The notes under the pieces: model-generated
The model's database searches: none
The model's input: only the letters and a program-made list of their open reading frames with translations
Told to the model about the DNA's origin: nothing
Assembly: GCA_046260155.1 (NCBI GenBank)
Contig: JBJYXV010000001.1
Coordinates: forward strand, 1 to 64,000
DNA length: 64,000 nt
Source: PFL25 sp046260155
Lineage (GTDB): Bacteria > Chloroflexota > Anaerolineae > Anaerolineales > UBA4823
Direction: 5' to 3'
Translations under genes and position numbers: made by a program
Shown: positions 53,024 through 61,466 of the stretch, one piece after another
Layout: each line of letters starts with the position of its first letter
Position numbering within the stretch: position 1 is the stretch's first letter

Positions 53024-53302
53024 TTAGAACCCTAAACGATCGCGGTTGCCGAACCCGCCTCCTCCGTAAGAACCAAGATCCACAAGAATGGCTAAGATCA
53101 GGAACAACCAATCCCAGAAGCCGGCGACCGGGAAGATGATCACGTACATTAAAAGTGTCCAAGGTGCGAATATGATCCCTAAAATCGGCCAGATGATCGA
53201 GCCACCGAAGGCTACTCGCCACATTGCTGGCCAGAACAGCCACCAGACCAGGGCGGCGATACGGGGTCCTAACAGGATCAGGGTGGTTAAAAAGCAACAC
53301 AT
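53024..53302 (-). CDS. Small tryptophan-rich membrane protein
   Basis: This 92-residue protein has three hydrophobic segments: FLTTLILLGPRIAALVWWLFW, IIWPILGIIFAPWTLLMYVI and WDWLFLILAILVDLG. A glycine-rich soluble tail follows. I start it at the ATG at 53302 with AGGAG seven bases upstream. An overlapping frame at 52992-53300 lacks these features and is rejected. No family name is certain. The promoter/operator at 53471-53511 probably drives it. Confidence 0.82.
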   Translation of the reverse strand: MCCFLTTLILLGPRIAALVWWLFWPAMWRVAFGGSIIWPILGIIFAPWTLLMYVIIFPVAGFWDWLFLILAILVDLGSYGGGGFGNRDRLGF

Positions 53303-53650
53303 GGCATTTCTCCTCAATGATGTTTTTGGTCCATGGAAACAGGATTTCCGTGGAGATTAAGCAGAAGATGAGATCTTAATTCTGCTGCATTCTCGAGGGT
53401 CAGTCAGGTGAACAGGTTATCCCTGACATGAACCGTTTTGCGTCTCATATCAACTTGGGTAAAGATCGCCCTGTGAACATTTTATTCACAGTTGTAAGAA
53501 TTATTATAGCATGCATGCAAAAGATCTTGTATAGTTATCCAAAGATTCTCTTAAAAATAGCGAGGCAAAAAAACGCAAGATAATCAAGAAATTTCTTCCA
53601 TACCAGGATTGCTGATAATTGGGACGGGGGGAATTCCAGTAGAGTACCGT
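53303..53650. other. Non-coding interval upstream of the small membrane protein
   Basis: About 350 bp with no gene. It contains a leftward extended -10 promoter and an adjacent perfect inverted repeat, listed separately; the remainder shows nothing notable. Confidence 0.5.
53471..53511 (-). promoter_or_regulatory. Extended -10 promoter with adjacent operator-like palindrome
   Basis: On the minus strand TGCTATAAT (53503-53511) is a perfect extended -10 element. Just downstream of the predicted start lies a perfect inverted repeat CTGTGAA-N7-TTCACAG (53471-53491), reminiscent of CRP/FNR-type half sites but with a different spacer. Its position over the early transcribed region would suit a repressor. 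It faces the small membrane-protein gene, with a leader of about 190 nt. Confidence 0.5.
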
Positions 53651-54019
53651 TTAACCCTTGGTTGGATCACCTTTAGCAAGATTTAGTTGTACTGCCTGTT
53701 GAACGAAATCTGAAAAGATCGGCAAATTAATATCTTTCAAGTTGTTGAGCTTGATATGCCGCATTTTTTCCCCGCTGCCCTGCAGAAGCCCATCAGGATC
53801 ATTGATGTTTGCACCACGCCAGAAACCAAAGTTCACAGAGTTTTTAAAGGCCTTAATGTAAGCAAAGGGACCATTGATCGCGTATACTGGTTGGGCCCAC
53901 TTGATCGATTCTTCAGCTTCTGGGGCTGCTTTCAGGATGATCTGGCGAACTTCTCGGACCAATTCTGCCTGACCTTCCGGTAGTTTGGCGATGTAGTTTT
54001 CAACTGTTTTATCTGCCAT
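53651..54019 (-). CDS. DUF1801-family protein
   Basis: This 122-residue protein fits the DUF1801/YdhG-like family: VENYIAKLPEGQAELVREVRQIILKAAPEAEESIKW at the start, then YAINGPFAYIKAFKNSVNFGFWRGANI. Related YdhG proteins have iron-chaperone-like (frataxin-fold) structures. No partner genes are evident. ATG with weak ribosome-binding site. Confidence 0.85.
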   Translation of the reverse strand: MADKTVENYIAKLPEGQAELVREVRQIILKAAPEAEESIKWAQPVYAINGPFAYIKAFKNSVNFGFWRGANINDPDGLLQGSGEKMRHIKLNNLKDINLPIFSDFVQQAVQLNLAKGDPTKG

Positions 54020-54112
54020 GTTTGACTCCTGGTTGACGAAAAATGTATTTTACTATGGGGTCTGGTGCATCCGCTTCCCGTGAGAGACGGGAGCTTGGCA
54101 TCGATCTACAGG

Positions 54113-54952
54113 TCAAGCCTTTTTCCCAATCGCGATGATGTGGTCACTGAGTCCCCATAATGTGGGTTCGGCCTCAACCAGTCGTGTAATACGTAGAAGC
54201 TTCTCCTGGATCGCTGGTCTCAACCATTGTTCATCGAAGTCCTTCAAAATTCTGGCAGGGCCTTCTACCGCCAGCAGCGTCTCGTTGCGGAAACCGGCTT
54301 CCTTGACTTCATCGATCAATTCATGAGGGTAGTGAAAGAAAGCAGTGGTGAAGAATTTGGGGTTTCCAGTTGGGTTGCGATGCTGTCCGTAGCGCAAGTC
54401 TTGCTCGTAAATGGGAGCAAACTGCGGGTCGGCCACCAGACCTTCCTGAAGTGCTGCTATTGTGGATGCAAAACGATTAATCGCAGCTGCCACAACCACG
54501 CCTCCTGGACGCAATACGCGATGTGCTTCGCGCAAGGCAAGGATGCGGTCGCTTCGATTGGTGAGGTGGTACAGTGGTCCCAGCAAGAGCACGCCATCCA
54601 CAGATGTATTATCATGATCGATCCACCGGGCATCCCCCAGGCTGATGCTGGCTAAAGGCGTTCCACTCCGTTGGTTGGCTGCTTCTTGCGCCTGTAAGAC
54701 ATGACCTGGGACGCCATCCACCAGATGAACTTGGTAACCCCGTTCCGCTAACCAAAAGGAATAGACCCCGGCACCGCCACCCAAATCCAAAATCACTGCT
54801 GGGGCTTGGGGTAGAAACCGGAGCAGTATTTCTTGGGTGCGCAGTTTCTCAATTTGGCCCTCTGGCCGTTCTAAGCGGGAAGATTCGTCTACTGACTCAT
54901 AGTGTTCAATGATTTCATTGGGCAGTTGGGAATGGTTGTGGTTTGTAGCCAT
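54113..54952 (-). CDS. SAM-dependent methyltransferase (class I)
   Basis: This 279-residue methyltransferase has the SAM-binding motif I AVILDLGGGAGVYSFWLA, acidic motif VHLVDGVPG, and DGVLLLGPLYHL followed by HRVLRPGGVVVAAA. An N-terminal helix (IIEHYESVDESSRLERP) is typical of ubiquinone/tocopherol-type small-molecule methyltransferases. I start at the ATG at 54952 (AGGAGG four bases upstream); the longer open frame overlaps the upstream oxidoreductase gene. Substrate unknown. Confidence 0.88.
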   Translation of the reverse strand: MATNHNHSQLPNEIIEHYESVDESSRLERPEGQIEKLRTQEILLRFLPQAPAVILDLGGGAGVYSFWLAERGYQVHLVDGVPGHVLQAQEAANQRSGTPLASISLGDARWIDHDNTSVDGVLLLGPLYHLTNRSDRILALREAHRVLRPGGVVVAAAINRFASTIAALQEGLVADPQFAPIYEQDLRYGQHRNPTGNPKFFTTAFFHYPHELIDEVKEAGFRNETLLAVEGPARILKDFDEQWLRPAIQEKLLRITRLVEAEPTLWGLSDHIIAIGKKA

Positions 54953-55052
54953 CCAGCCTCCTGGGAAAATAATGATGTTTCTCGTTAGTTGGGAATCATG
55001 CCAGATTGGGTTTGTGGAAGCTTTCCTTCCGTTCCATCGGATTTTCGGGAGA

Positions 55053-56471
55053 TCAGGTTGAATTTGCCTGTTTTTCGGAATTCTGTCGAAAATTCGCCAT
55101 TTCAATATTGGTTTGAGTTAACCGGGACTGTTCAGCTGCAAAGGCCATGAAGTGGCTCTCCAGGGATTCACGAGCTTTGATACCTGATTTGTTTCCACTT
55201 TGAAGGTTCTCTACGAAATCATGCATGATGCCAAAATCACCACCCCCATGACCCACTTGTTCAACAGTGCTTGGAAATTCATAGGTCTCGATTTCCATCG
55301 ATCGGTGATCATGGATTTCGATGAACGATCGGTGAAAGCTGAACTTTGCCAGCAGTGACGCTTGAGACCCATCGATGCGCAGTGTGCGACCTTCTTCGTG
55401 GGAATGACCATGCATGGTTAATGAGGCCGTGACCCCGCTAGGGAATTCCATCATCACTACTTGGTGATCGACAACATCGTTATCGCAGTGGTACACGCAG
55501 CGTCCATACGGGCCTTCTTGCAACGCTTCTAAAAGAGCTTGCTCACTTCCGGGGTCATCGCAGACAACAGACCGCGGCCATCCTTTGTATTCGGTCAGCT
55601 CACGCAGCGGTGGAACTAGATTGGAAATCGATCGGATTAATTGGGGGTGTTTGGCACTTTGATTACCAATAAATCTATAGAACGGTTTTTTGGATTGGCT
55701 GAGCGCGAACTTGAAGGGTGCCAGATCAATGTAGATCGCAGGAGCATAAAACGGGCAGGTGTGCTCCACGGGGCAGCCATCCGTGCAACGTTCAGGCGCG
55801 TTCGGGGGGGCATTTTCGGGACGGAAATGTCTCAAGGAGCCAAAGGAGCTCAACAAGTGTGGTTTTTCGCCAATGAACCATGCCAGCAGGTCCAGGTCAT
55901 GGCAGCATTTCGCCAGGATCATAGGAGAAGACAATTTCAAATTGCGCCAATTTCCACGCACGAAACTGTGTGCCATATGCCAGGATGCAACATTTTCACG
56001 GTGGGAGATGGCGCTTACCTGGCCCAACCTGTTTTTATCAAGTAAAGACTTGATCTTCTTAAAAAAATCGGTGAAACGCAGTACATGGCAGATCTGCAGG
56101 TAGCGGCCTGCCTGTTCGGCAGTTTGAACAATCCTGATCGATCCCTCAAGAGAATGAGAAATGGGTTTTTCCAGGAGCATGTCATAGCCGGCCTGGAGAG
56201 CAGCGATGCTTGAGTCAATATGCATCTGGTCTTGTGTGCAGTTGATCACCGCATCTGCTGGAATCCGATTTTCTATGACTTGCTGCCAGGTTTGAAAACA
56301 GCGCTCCTGCGGAATGGAATGCTGGGCTGCAAATCTTTCCCTCCTCAAAGTTCTTGGTTCAGCAACGGCAACGAATTGGATTTGTTCCGGGTGCGCTAGG
56401 GCATAAGAACCGTATGCATCGGCTCCCCGTGCTCCAGCACCCAATAATATGGCTTTTATAGGCTTGACCAC
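55053..56471 (-). CDS. Gfo/Idh/MocA-family oxidoreductase
   Basis: This NAD(P)-dependent sugar dehydrogenase-type protein has a Rossmann start (KAILLGAGARGADAYG), the EKP motif in MLLEKPISHS and a C-terminal alpha/beta domain with HDLDLLAWFIGEKP (conserved His/Asp). It carries a cysteine cluster (ERCTDGCPVEHTCPFYAP) after the Rossmann fold, as in some alditol/inositol-type members. I use the GTG at 56471 (AGAGAG upstream), giving 472 residues; the open frame extends 41 codons further without family-like sequence. Substrate unknown. Confidence 0.85.
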   Translation of the reverse strand: MVKPIKAILLGAGARGADAYGSYALAHPEQIQFVAVAEPRTLRRERFAAQHSIPQERCFQTWQQVIENRIPADAVINCTQDQMHIDSSIAALQAGYDMLLEKPISHSLEGSIRIVQTAEQAGRYLQICHVLRFTDFFKKIKSLLDKNRLGQVSAISHRENVASWHMAHSFVRGNWRNLKLSSPMILAKCCHDLDLLAWFIGEKPHLLSSFGSLRHFRPENAPPNAPERCTDGCPVEHTCPFYAPAIYIDLAPFKFALSQSKKPFYRFIGNQSAKHPQLIRSISNLVPPLRELTEYKGWPRSVVCDDPGSEQALLEALQEGPYGRCVYHCDNDVVDHQVVMMEFPSGVTASLTMHGHSHEEGRTLRIDGSQASLLAKFSFHRSFIEIHDHRSMEIETYEFPSTVEQVGHGGGDFGIMHDFVENLQSGNKSGIKARESLESHFMAFAAEQSRLTQTNIEMANFRQNSEKQANST

Positions 56472-56621
56472 GAACGCTCTCTTATGTTCAATTCCTGCCT
56501 GATCTTCGAAAAACGCAACACATCTTGAGTTGATTATACATTTAATTATTTGGCGGTGGCTCAGGATTGCGGTTGAGGCAGCCTCAATTACCAAATTATT
56601 GTGTAAATTATTTGAGTTGAC

Positions 56622-57188
56622 CTAATTTGCGGGTTCTAGAATGAGGAGTGGGATTTCACGGCCACCACTGCGCTCCCGATAGGCTTGGTAGCCCGGGTAG
56701 TAATGAACCGCCAGGTGCCAATATTTTCCCCACTCATCCTGATCCGCCCTGCGGGAGATATACTCTTTTGGATGGCCATTGTGCTGTACAAGTGCTGCCG
56801 GGGTGGTGCACAGGTTGTAATACCAACCCGGGTAATTGTCCTGCCCAAAATTGGTGGGTACCAAAATGATCTTCTCCCCATCTGGAATCCCAGCCAAGGG
56901 GATGGTCCTTGGTTTTCCACTTTTCGCACCAGTGGTAGTGATTACAACCACCGGCAAGCCAGTCAACAAGGTGGTTAAATTAACCTTGCCTTTTGACCAA
57001 TTCAACACGGTGTTATCCATGCGGTATAAATATTTTGAAAGGAATTTGGTGGAGATCACCTCGATCATGGCCAGTCTTTGGATGATCCTTTGCCACCAAG
57101 TTATGTGCGGGTAGTTCATTTCGGGACGATTGTAACCGGGCATCAGGATTCCCGCAACAAGCTGTGAAAAACTTCTGTTATCTCTCAT
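56622..57188 (-). CDS. Deazaflavin (F420)-dependent nitroreductase-family protein
   Basis: This 188-residue split-barrel protein of the DDN family has the core VVVITTTGAKSGKPRTIPLAGI, then VPTNFGQDNYPGWYYNL and the late YPGYQAYRERSGGREIPLLILEP. These motifs bind the F420 phosphate and deazaflavin. Presence hints that the organism makes F420, as some Chloroflexota do. An internal ATG at 57119 is a possible start; neither start has a strong ribosome-binding site. Confidence 0.9.
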   Translation of the reverse strand: MRDNRSFSQLVAGILMPGYNRPEMNYPHITWWQRIIQRLAMIEVISTKFLSKYLYRMDNTVLNWSKGKVNLTTLLTGLPVVVITTTGAKSGKPRTIPLAGIPDGEKIILVPTNFGQDNYPGWYYNLCTTPAALVQHNGHPKEYISRRADQDEWGKYWHLAVHYYPGYQAYRERSGGREIPLLILEPAN

Positions 57189-57566
57189 GAGTGATGAAGT
57201 TCATTGAGTGGAGCTTATATGAAAAACTAAACCGCCAATCTGAGAGATAGGATGGAATCTATCCGTGGGTGTGCTCAACCCGGGCCGATTCACCCGCCCA
57301 ACCTTATGCTCCATCCCAACTCGAAAAGCTGGATATTTCCCCCGCTCTCCGGGAAGTCTTAATTTCTATCAAGACTTCCTGGAAAGTATATTCATCCAAC
57401 CCGGGACAGCGAAAAATTGTGTGTTTGTTTTGCTTTGAAATTGACCGAGAATCAATGATGGGCAGGAATTGGATCTTTTTCTATTAATAACCTGTCCTTT
57501 TTCAGGTCGATCGAGGCTTTTAAGGTGATTGGCTTTGAATTGCTTGGGACTCCCCTGCCTGCGACC
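57189..57566. other. Non-coding interval with a 9-bp inverted repeat
   Basis: About 380 bp. A perfect stem GGAAGTCTT (57352-57360) / AAGACTTCC (57371-57379) with a 10-nt loop is present without a T-run. A short plus-strand frame here has no ribosome-binding site and is not accepted. Confidence 0.5.
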
Positions 57567-58334
57567 TTATGGCAAATCCCAGACCTTGGCTTCAACTACA
57601 TCTACCGTGAAACCAGCCGTTTGCGCGCCAGCAATATTGACTCCAAAGGTTCCCTGGCTGTATGTAGTATCTATCGCCTCTCCAACCTGGAAGCCGTTCA
57701 CGTAGAGCACCATTTGATCTCCCTCGGCCCAGACTCCCAGCCTCTGGTCGACATCGGCTCCTTTGGCAATGTGTGAATCAACTGTCCAGTTGATTAGTTC
57801 TGTGAACTGCTCCCCATCCCACAGCCTCAACTGGTAGGAACCGTCGCAGGCTACGTTATACAGGTAACCCTGGGTATTATCCGGTGCCCGGAAGAAAATA
57901 CCATAGCGGTCTTTTCCTTCACAAGAATCACCAATAGTAAAGAGCACCTCCAGATAAAAATCACTCATTTCCGGGTATGACATGGTCCAGGAATCGAAGC
58001 TGTTGCTTTTCTTTGCGGTGAGTACCAGTTTCCCATCCCGAACTTCTGAGCTCGCCTGGTCATTATCGTATTGATACCAGGTCTCTGTGTCGTCATCGAA
58101 AACCGCTCCCCAGACCGAGGCACCAAGCTGATTGCGAGGATCTGCTTCCGGGGTGGAAGTTGGCGTGCCCCCTATTTCAGGGAGGGGTTCAGCTGTATCA
58201 GCACTGGTTGCTTGTTCTGGTTGAAGTGGTTCAGTGGTCATTTCCTGTTCTGTTGCTTGGGCGCATGAAGCAACTACCAATCCAAGTATAAGAATGGACC
58301 ATAGAAAAATATACCGAAGCACCTTTGCTTTCAT
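57567..58334 (-). CDS. Lipoprotein with concanavalin-like (LamG/DUF1080-type) domain
   Basis: This 255-residue exported lipoprotein has a signal peptide ending in the lipobox VASC, then a Thr/Pro/Glu-rich linker, then a beta-sandwich domain (~75-250). Motifs include FYLEVLFTIGDSCEGKDRYGIFFR, YLYNVACDGSYQLRLWD and RLGVWAEGDQMVLYVNGFQVG, the pattern of glycan-binding jelly-roll domains. Two cysteines could form a disulfide. The ATG at 58334 has GGAGG eight bases upstream. It ends a three-gene run with DUF1622 and META/SH3b genes. Probably binds sugar or cell wall outside the membrane. Confidence 0.85.
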   Translation of the reverse strand: MKAKVLRYIFLWSILILGLVVASCAQATEQEMTTEPLQPEQATSADTAEPLPEIGGTPTSTPEADPRNQLGASVWGAVFDDDTETWYQYDNDQASSEVRDGKLVLTAKKSNSFDSWTMSYPEMSDFYLEVLFTIGDSCEGKDRYGIFFRAPDNTQGYLYNVACDGSYQLRLWDGEQFTELINWTVDSHIAKGADVDQRLGVWAEGDQMVLYVNGFQVGEAIDTTYSQGTFGVNIAGAQTAGFTVDVVEAKVWDLP

Positions 58335-58368
58335 TTTAATAACCTCCATTAAATGACCCAGTTTGGTT

Positions 58369-58755
58369 TTACTCTCTTTCTGTCGATTGCCAAGGCCAGC
58401 GGCCTTCAATCTCCACCACCAATGCCCAGCTCAGGAAGGTACGGATCAGCACCAGTAAACCCAGGACGATTACGCTTTCCAATGTGGCTTCCAGGGCTAC
58501 CGTTCGGATGATATCTGCGGCGACCAGGATTTCCAATCCAAGCAGCAGAGCCTTACCCAGGCGGACTTTAAGCGCTTGATACTGTCCTCCAATATCGTGC
58601 TTGATGATTGCTTTATACAGGTAATGGGCCAGCGCGAAGAGGATTGAGCCAACGATGATTGTCACTGCGATCAATTCGATCCCAATAGACGCTAACTCTA
58701 TCCATTCGAGGAAGGTCTCACCAGTTGCTGTGCTGGCGATCAATTCACGGAACAT
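58369..58755 (-). CDS. DUF1622-family membrane protein
   Basis: This 128-residue protein has three hydrophobic helices: IELIAVTIIVGSILFALAHY, a middle LLLGLEILVAADIIRTVALE and a final SVIVLGLLVLIRTFLSWAL. The pattern and charged loop (KVRLGKALLLGLE) match DUF1622. I start at the ATG at 58755 (GAGG eight bases upstream). It sits between two lipoprotein genes with 10 bp and 34 bp spacing, so the three are co-transcribed. Function unknown. Confidence 0.87.
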   Translation of the reverse strand: MFRELIASTATGETFLEWIELASIGIELIAVTIIVGSILFALAHYLYKAIIKHDIGGQYQALKVRLGKALLLGLEILVAADIIRTVALEATLESVIVLGLLVLIRTFLSWALVVEIEGRWPWQSTERE

Positions 58756-58765
58756 ACGGGTTTCC

Positions 58766-61267
58766 TCATGGCAATGGGGGATCCGGGATGACTGGAATGT
58801 TGTCTCCGCCCAGGACCTCCACATAATCAGCGCTCACCCAGCCTTGTTCTTCTGGGGAGAGATCTGCTGATACTTTAATGACCCACCAGGTGCCATCTTC
58901 GTTGATGCCGACAACCTGTGCCCTGGCTCCGGCAGGAGCGATTCCGAAACTGGAGTAATCCGTGCTGGGGCCAGCGCGTACATTCACTGGTAGGAGAACT
59001 GTGGCTATTGGGGAACCACTTTCGGGAGGAGGAAACTCAATGTCACCTAAGGGTGGGGTTGGGATCACAGGCACATTCTCGGCACCAGTGACATCCACGT
59101 ATTCAGCGTTCACCCAACCTCTTCCATCAGGTGCGTAGTCGATTGAGACCTTTACCACCCACCACTCACCATCTTCGCTAACGCCGATCACCTCGCTGCT
59201 GGTGCCGATTGAGACCACTCCGTAGCTGCTGTATTGGCTGCCGGGGCCGCTGCGAACGTTGATCGGTTCGGTTGCCACCGCAGTTGGGACGCCCTCTCCG
59301 GGTCCGGGAAGGCTGAATCCCGGTCCAAGATTGGTGAAACGCATCGTTCCTACCACTTCTGCTAAGTTCAGCAGCAGCTCTTCCTGGCTTAATTCGAACG
59401 AATCAACTTTGCTGAGTGTATCCAGGAAGAGTGAGGAAAGAGAATCTGCCCCACAGATGGCTTTTGTTAAGACACTAATTTCGATACTCATAAGATCGCC
59501 ATCGATGGCATAGGTTCCAAAACCAGAATTACAGTCCGCTAATACCTGCAGACCACCATCCGGTTGGAAAACCAGGGTATAGTTTTCTGGATCAGGGATG
59601 ATGGATTGGGAAGCAGGTTGCGTCTCGGTTAATTCTGTCCAACCCCAGAGAACATTTATTAAGCTGGTACCTTCCTGGGCTGGCAACGTATATGTTAGAG
59701 AGCCGATAACAGCATCCAAGGTGTTCAGATCCGGATCCCAATCGGAGGCGATTAAATTGTTGAGAGCTTCAATTTTCCCATCGAGGTATGCGGTTGGATC
59801 GCTGTCCACACTTTCTATCTCATCGTCCGAAACATCTTCTGCGGTGTCAGGCACCAGATCGGTTCTAACCGGGTAGAAGAAGCTGATCAAGCAGCTGTTA
59901 TCTTCATTAAATCCCTGGAAAATGTAGAATAATTCTTCATTGGTGACCGGAGTTGGATTTTGCGAGAAACGTCCCACAAAGCGCATACCGCTGAACCAGT
60001 CAAAATCCAAGTATTCACCCTGAACAGCCAGATCGTTGACACCAGTAACCTCCTCAAAAGGCAGCACCGGCAGCCCAGAAGTTGGGAAGGGCTCAGGTTG
60101 CTCGCTCAGCATTTCTTGTAGCTGCTCGATGCGCAGCGTGATGCTGTTATCGCCCTCCTGCTCCCAAAGCTGGATGTATTCGTCGACCGGGATCACATAA
60201 ATAATCGGATCTCCTGGCAACCGGTCCTCGGGGTTGACCACGCCAAAATTAATCTCCATGTGCGGGGGTAAACCCACCGCTCCGGGAGGCAGGCTGTTAT
60301 CGTATGGCGTACCTGGAACGGAATTTGCCTGCCAGAAATACGGCAGACCCTGGGTGTCCAAACGGATATAGGCTGGATCGACCACCGGACAAGCGATAAC
60401 TGGCTCGGGCTCTGCGACCCGAAAATAATCCACTGCTTCACCACCTGGTTGAACCAGGAGCAAAACATCCCCGTTTTCTTCAAAACGGTACTCGCTGACC
60501 GCGGCCAGCATGGTGACCATCTCCTGGTAGCGAGAGTCAGGGCCGCACTCGGCCAGGGTTAATGGGCCAGCGAGTAATTGAATTTGTCCCTTATCAGTTG
60601 CCGTGTAACCGCCGCTGCCTAGGTTGCAATCTGCCTTGAAGGTATACGTCTCATCTGCGTTGAACGTGAGCGTGTAACTGCTGGGGTCTTCAATACGTTC
60701 TACGAGGTTGGTCTCTGGATTAAAATGCCGTTCCCACGTCCACAATTTGTCCTGCAGATCGCCCGGGTTCAACAGCTCGACCTGAGCTGTACCACCATTC
60801 TCGAATCCCATGGTGAATGATTCTCCAGTCAGCTTGAGACTCTCCGCTAACATGCCAAATGTATTGACTTGGTCTAGAGTAGACAGATATTGCTGGTCGA
60901 GTGAATCTTCCCCGCAAGCTGCCATGGTAGAGGGTCCCAGGCTAATGATCAGGGCGCTGCCTTGTTGGGTATAGCTGCCCAGAACCTGGTTGCAGTCGGC
61001 TTGGATTTCTACGGTTTCGTCTGCACGGAAGATCATTGTGTAGTTCTCAGGATCGGGAATGATCGATTGGCTGGCGGGCTCGGTTTCGACCAGATCCACC
61101 CACTGCCAGGTGATATCGAGGATGCTTTCCATAGATGTGGTTTGGATCGACTCCTCAGTTGCAGTTGGAACCGGGGTTGGTTCTTCTGTGGGGGTCTCAG
61201 CAGCACTACAGGCAGCCAAAAAAACGAACAGGAAGCTGATCGTCAGTAAGAAGAGTATCTTCTTCAT
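58766..61267 (-). CDS. Large lipoprotein with three META domains and two SH3b domains
   Basis: This 833-residue lipoprotein has a signal peptide ending in the lipobox LAAC. Three META (HslJ-like) domains follow: about residues 50-150, 170-285 and 545-655. The first and third share ASQSIIPDPENYT and a DCN motif, so they arose by duplication. A domain of unknown type lies between the second and third (~300-530). Two bacterial SH3 domains end the protein (~665-735 and 765-825), each with PVNVRAGPSTDYSSFG-like sequence; such domains bind peptidoglycan or peptides. ATG at 61267 has GGAGGG seven bases upstream. Cell-surface, envelope-binding role likely. Confidence 0.87.
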   Translation of the reverse strand: MKKILFLLTISFLFVFLAACSAAETPTEEPTPVPTATEESIQTTSMESILDITWQWVDLVETEPASQSIIPDPENYTMIFRADETVEIQADCNQVLGSYTQQGSALIISLGPSTMAACGEDSLDQQYLSTLDQVNTFGMLAESLKLTGESFTMGFENGGTAQVELLNPGDLQDKLWTWERHFNPETNLVERIEDPSSYTLTFNADETYTFKADCNLGSGGYTATDKGQIQLLAGPLTLAECGPDSRYQEMVTMLAAVSEYRFEENGDVLLLVQPGGEAVDYFRVAEPEPVIACPVVDPAYIRLDTQGLPYFWQANSVPGTPYDNSLPPGAVGLPPHMEINFGVVNPEDRLPGDPIIYVIPVDEYIQLWEQEGDNSITLRIEQLQEMLSEQPEPFPTSGLPVLPFEEVTGVNDLAVQGEYLDFDWFSGMRFVGRFSQNPTPVTNEELFYIFQGFNEDNSCLISFFYPVRTDLVPDTAEDVSDDEIESVDSDPTAYLDGKIEALNNLIASDWDPDLNTLDAVIGSLTYTLPAQEGTSLINVLWGWTELTETQPASQSIIPDPENYTLVFQPDGGLQVLADCNSGFGTYAIDGDLMSIEISVLTKAICGADSLSSLFLDTLSKVDSFELSQEELLLNLAEVVGTMRFTNLGPGFSLPGPGEGVPTAVATEPINVRSGPGSQYSSYGVVSIGTSSEVIGVSEDGEWWVVKVSIDYAPDGRGWVNAEYVDVTGAENVPVIPTPPLGDIEFPPPESGSPIATVLLPVNVRAGPSTDYSSFGIAPAGARAQVVGINEDGTWWVIKVSADLSPEEQGWVSADYVEVLGGDNIPVIPDPPLP

Positions 61268-61466
61268 GCATTTACCCTCCGTTGAAAACATTCGGGTTAT
61301 CACTATCATGATCATAATTATAATTTGGGTCGCAGGACGATTTCCAGTTGCCGGATACCTTTGTTAAGCAGGCTGTTTATTTGGATTGTACCTTGATTTT
61401 CAAGGTACAAAAGCTGACCTGTCTATACAATAACTGGTAAAAACTATGTGCTTGTCTATGGATAGA

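Noticed and set aside
52992..53300. 102-codon minus-strand frame
   Set aside because: Arg/Leu-rich shadow of the small membrane protein in another frame; the accepted frame has membrane segments and a good ribosome-binding site.
57269..57487. 72-codon plus-strand frame
   Set aside because: Crosses an inverted repeat, has no ribosome-binding site and no recognisable sequence.
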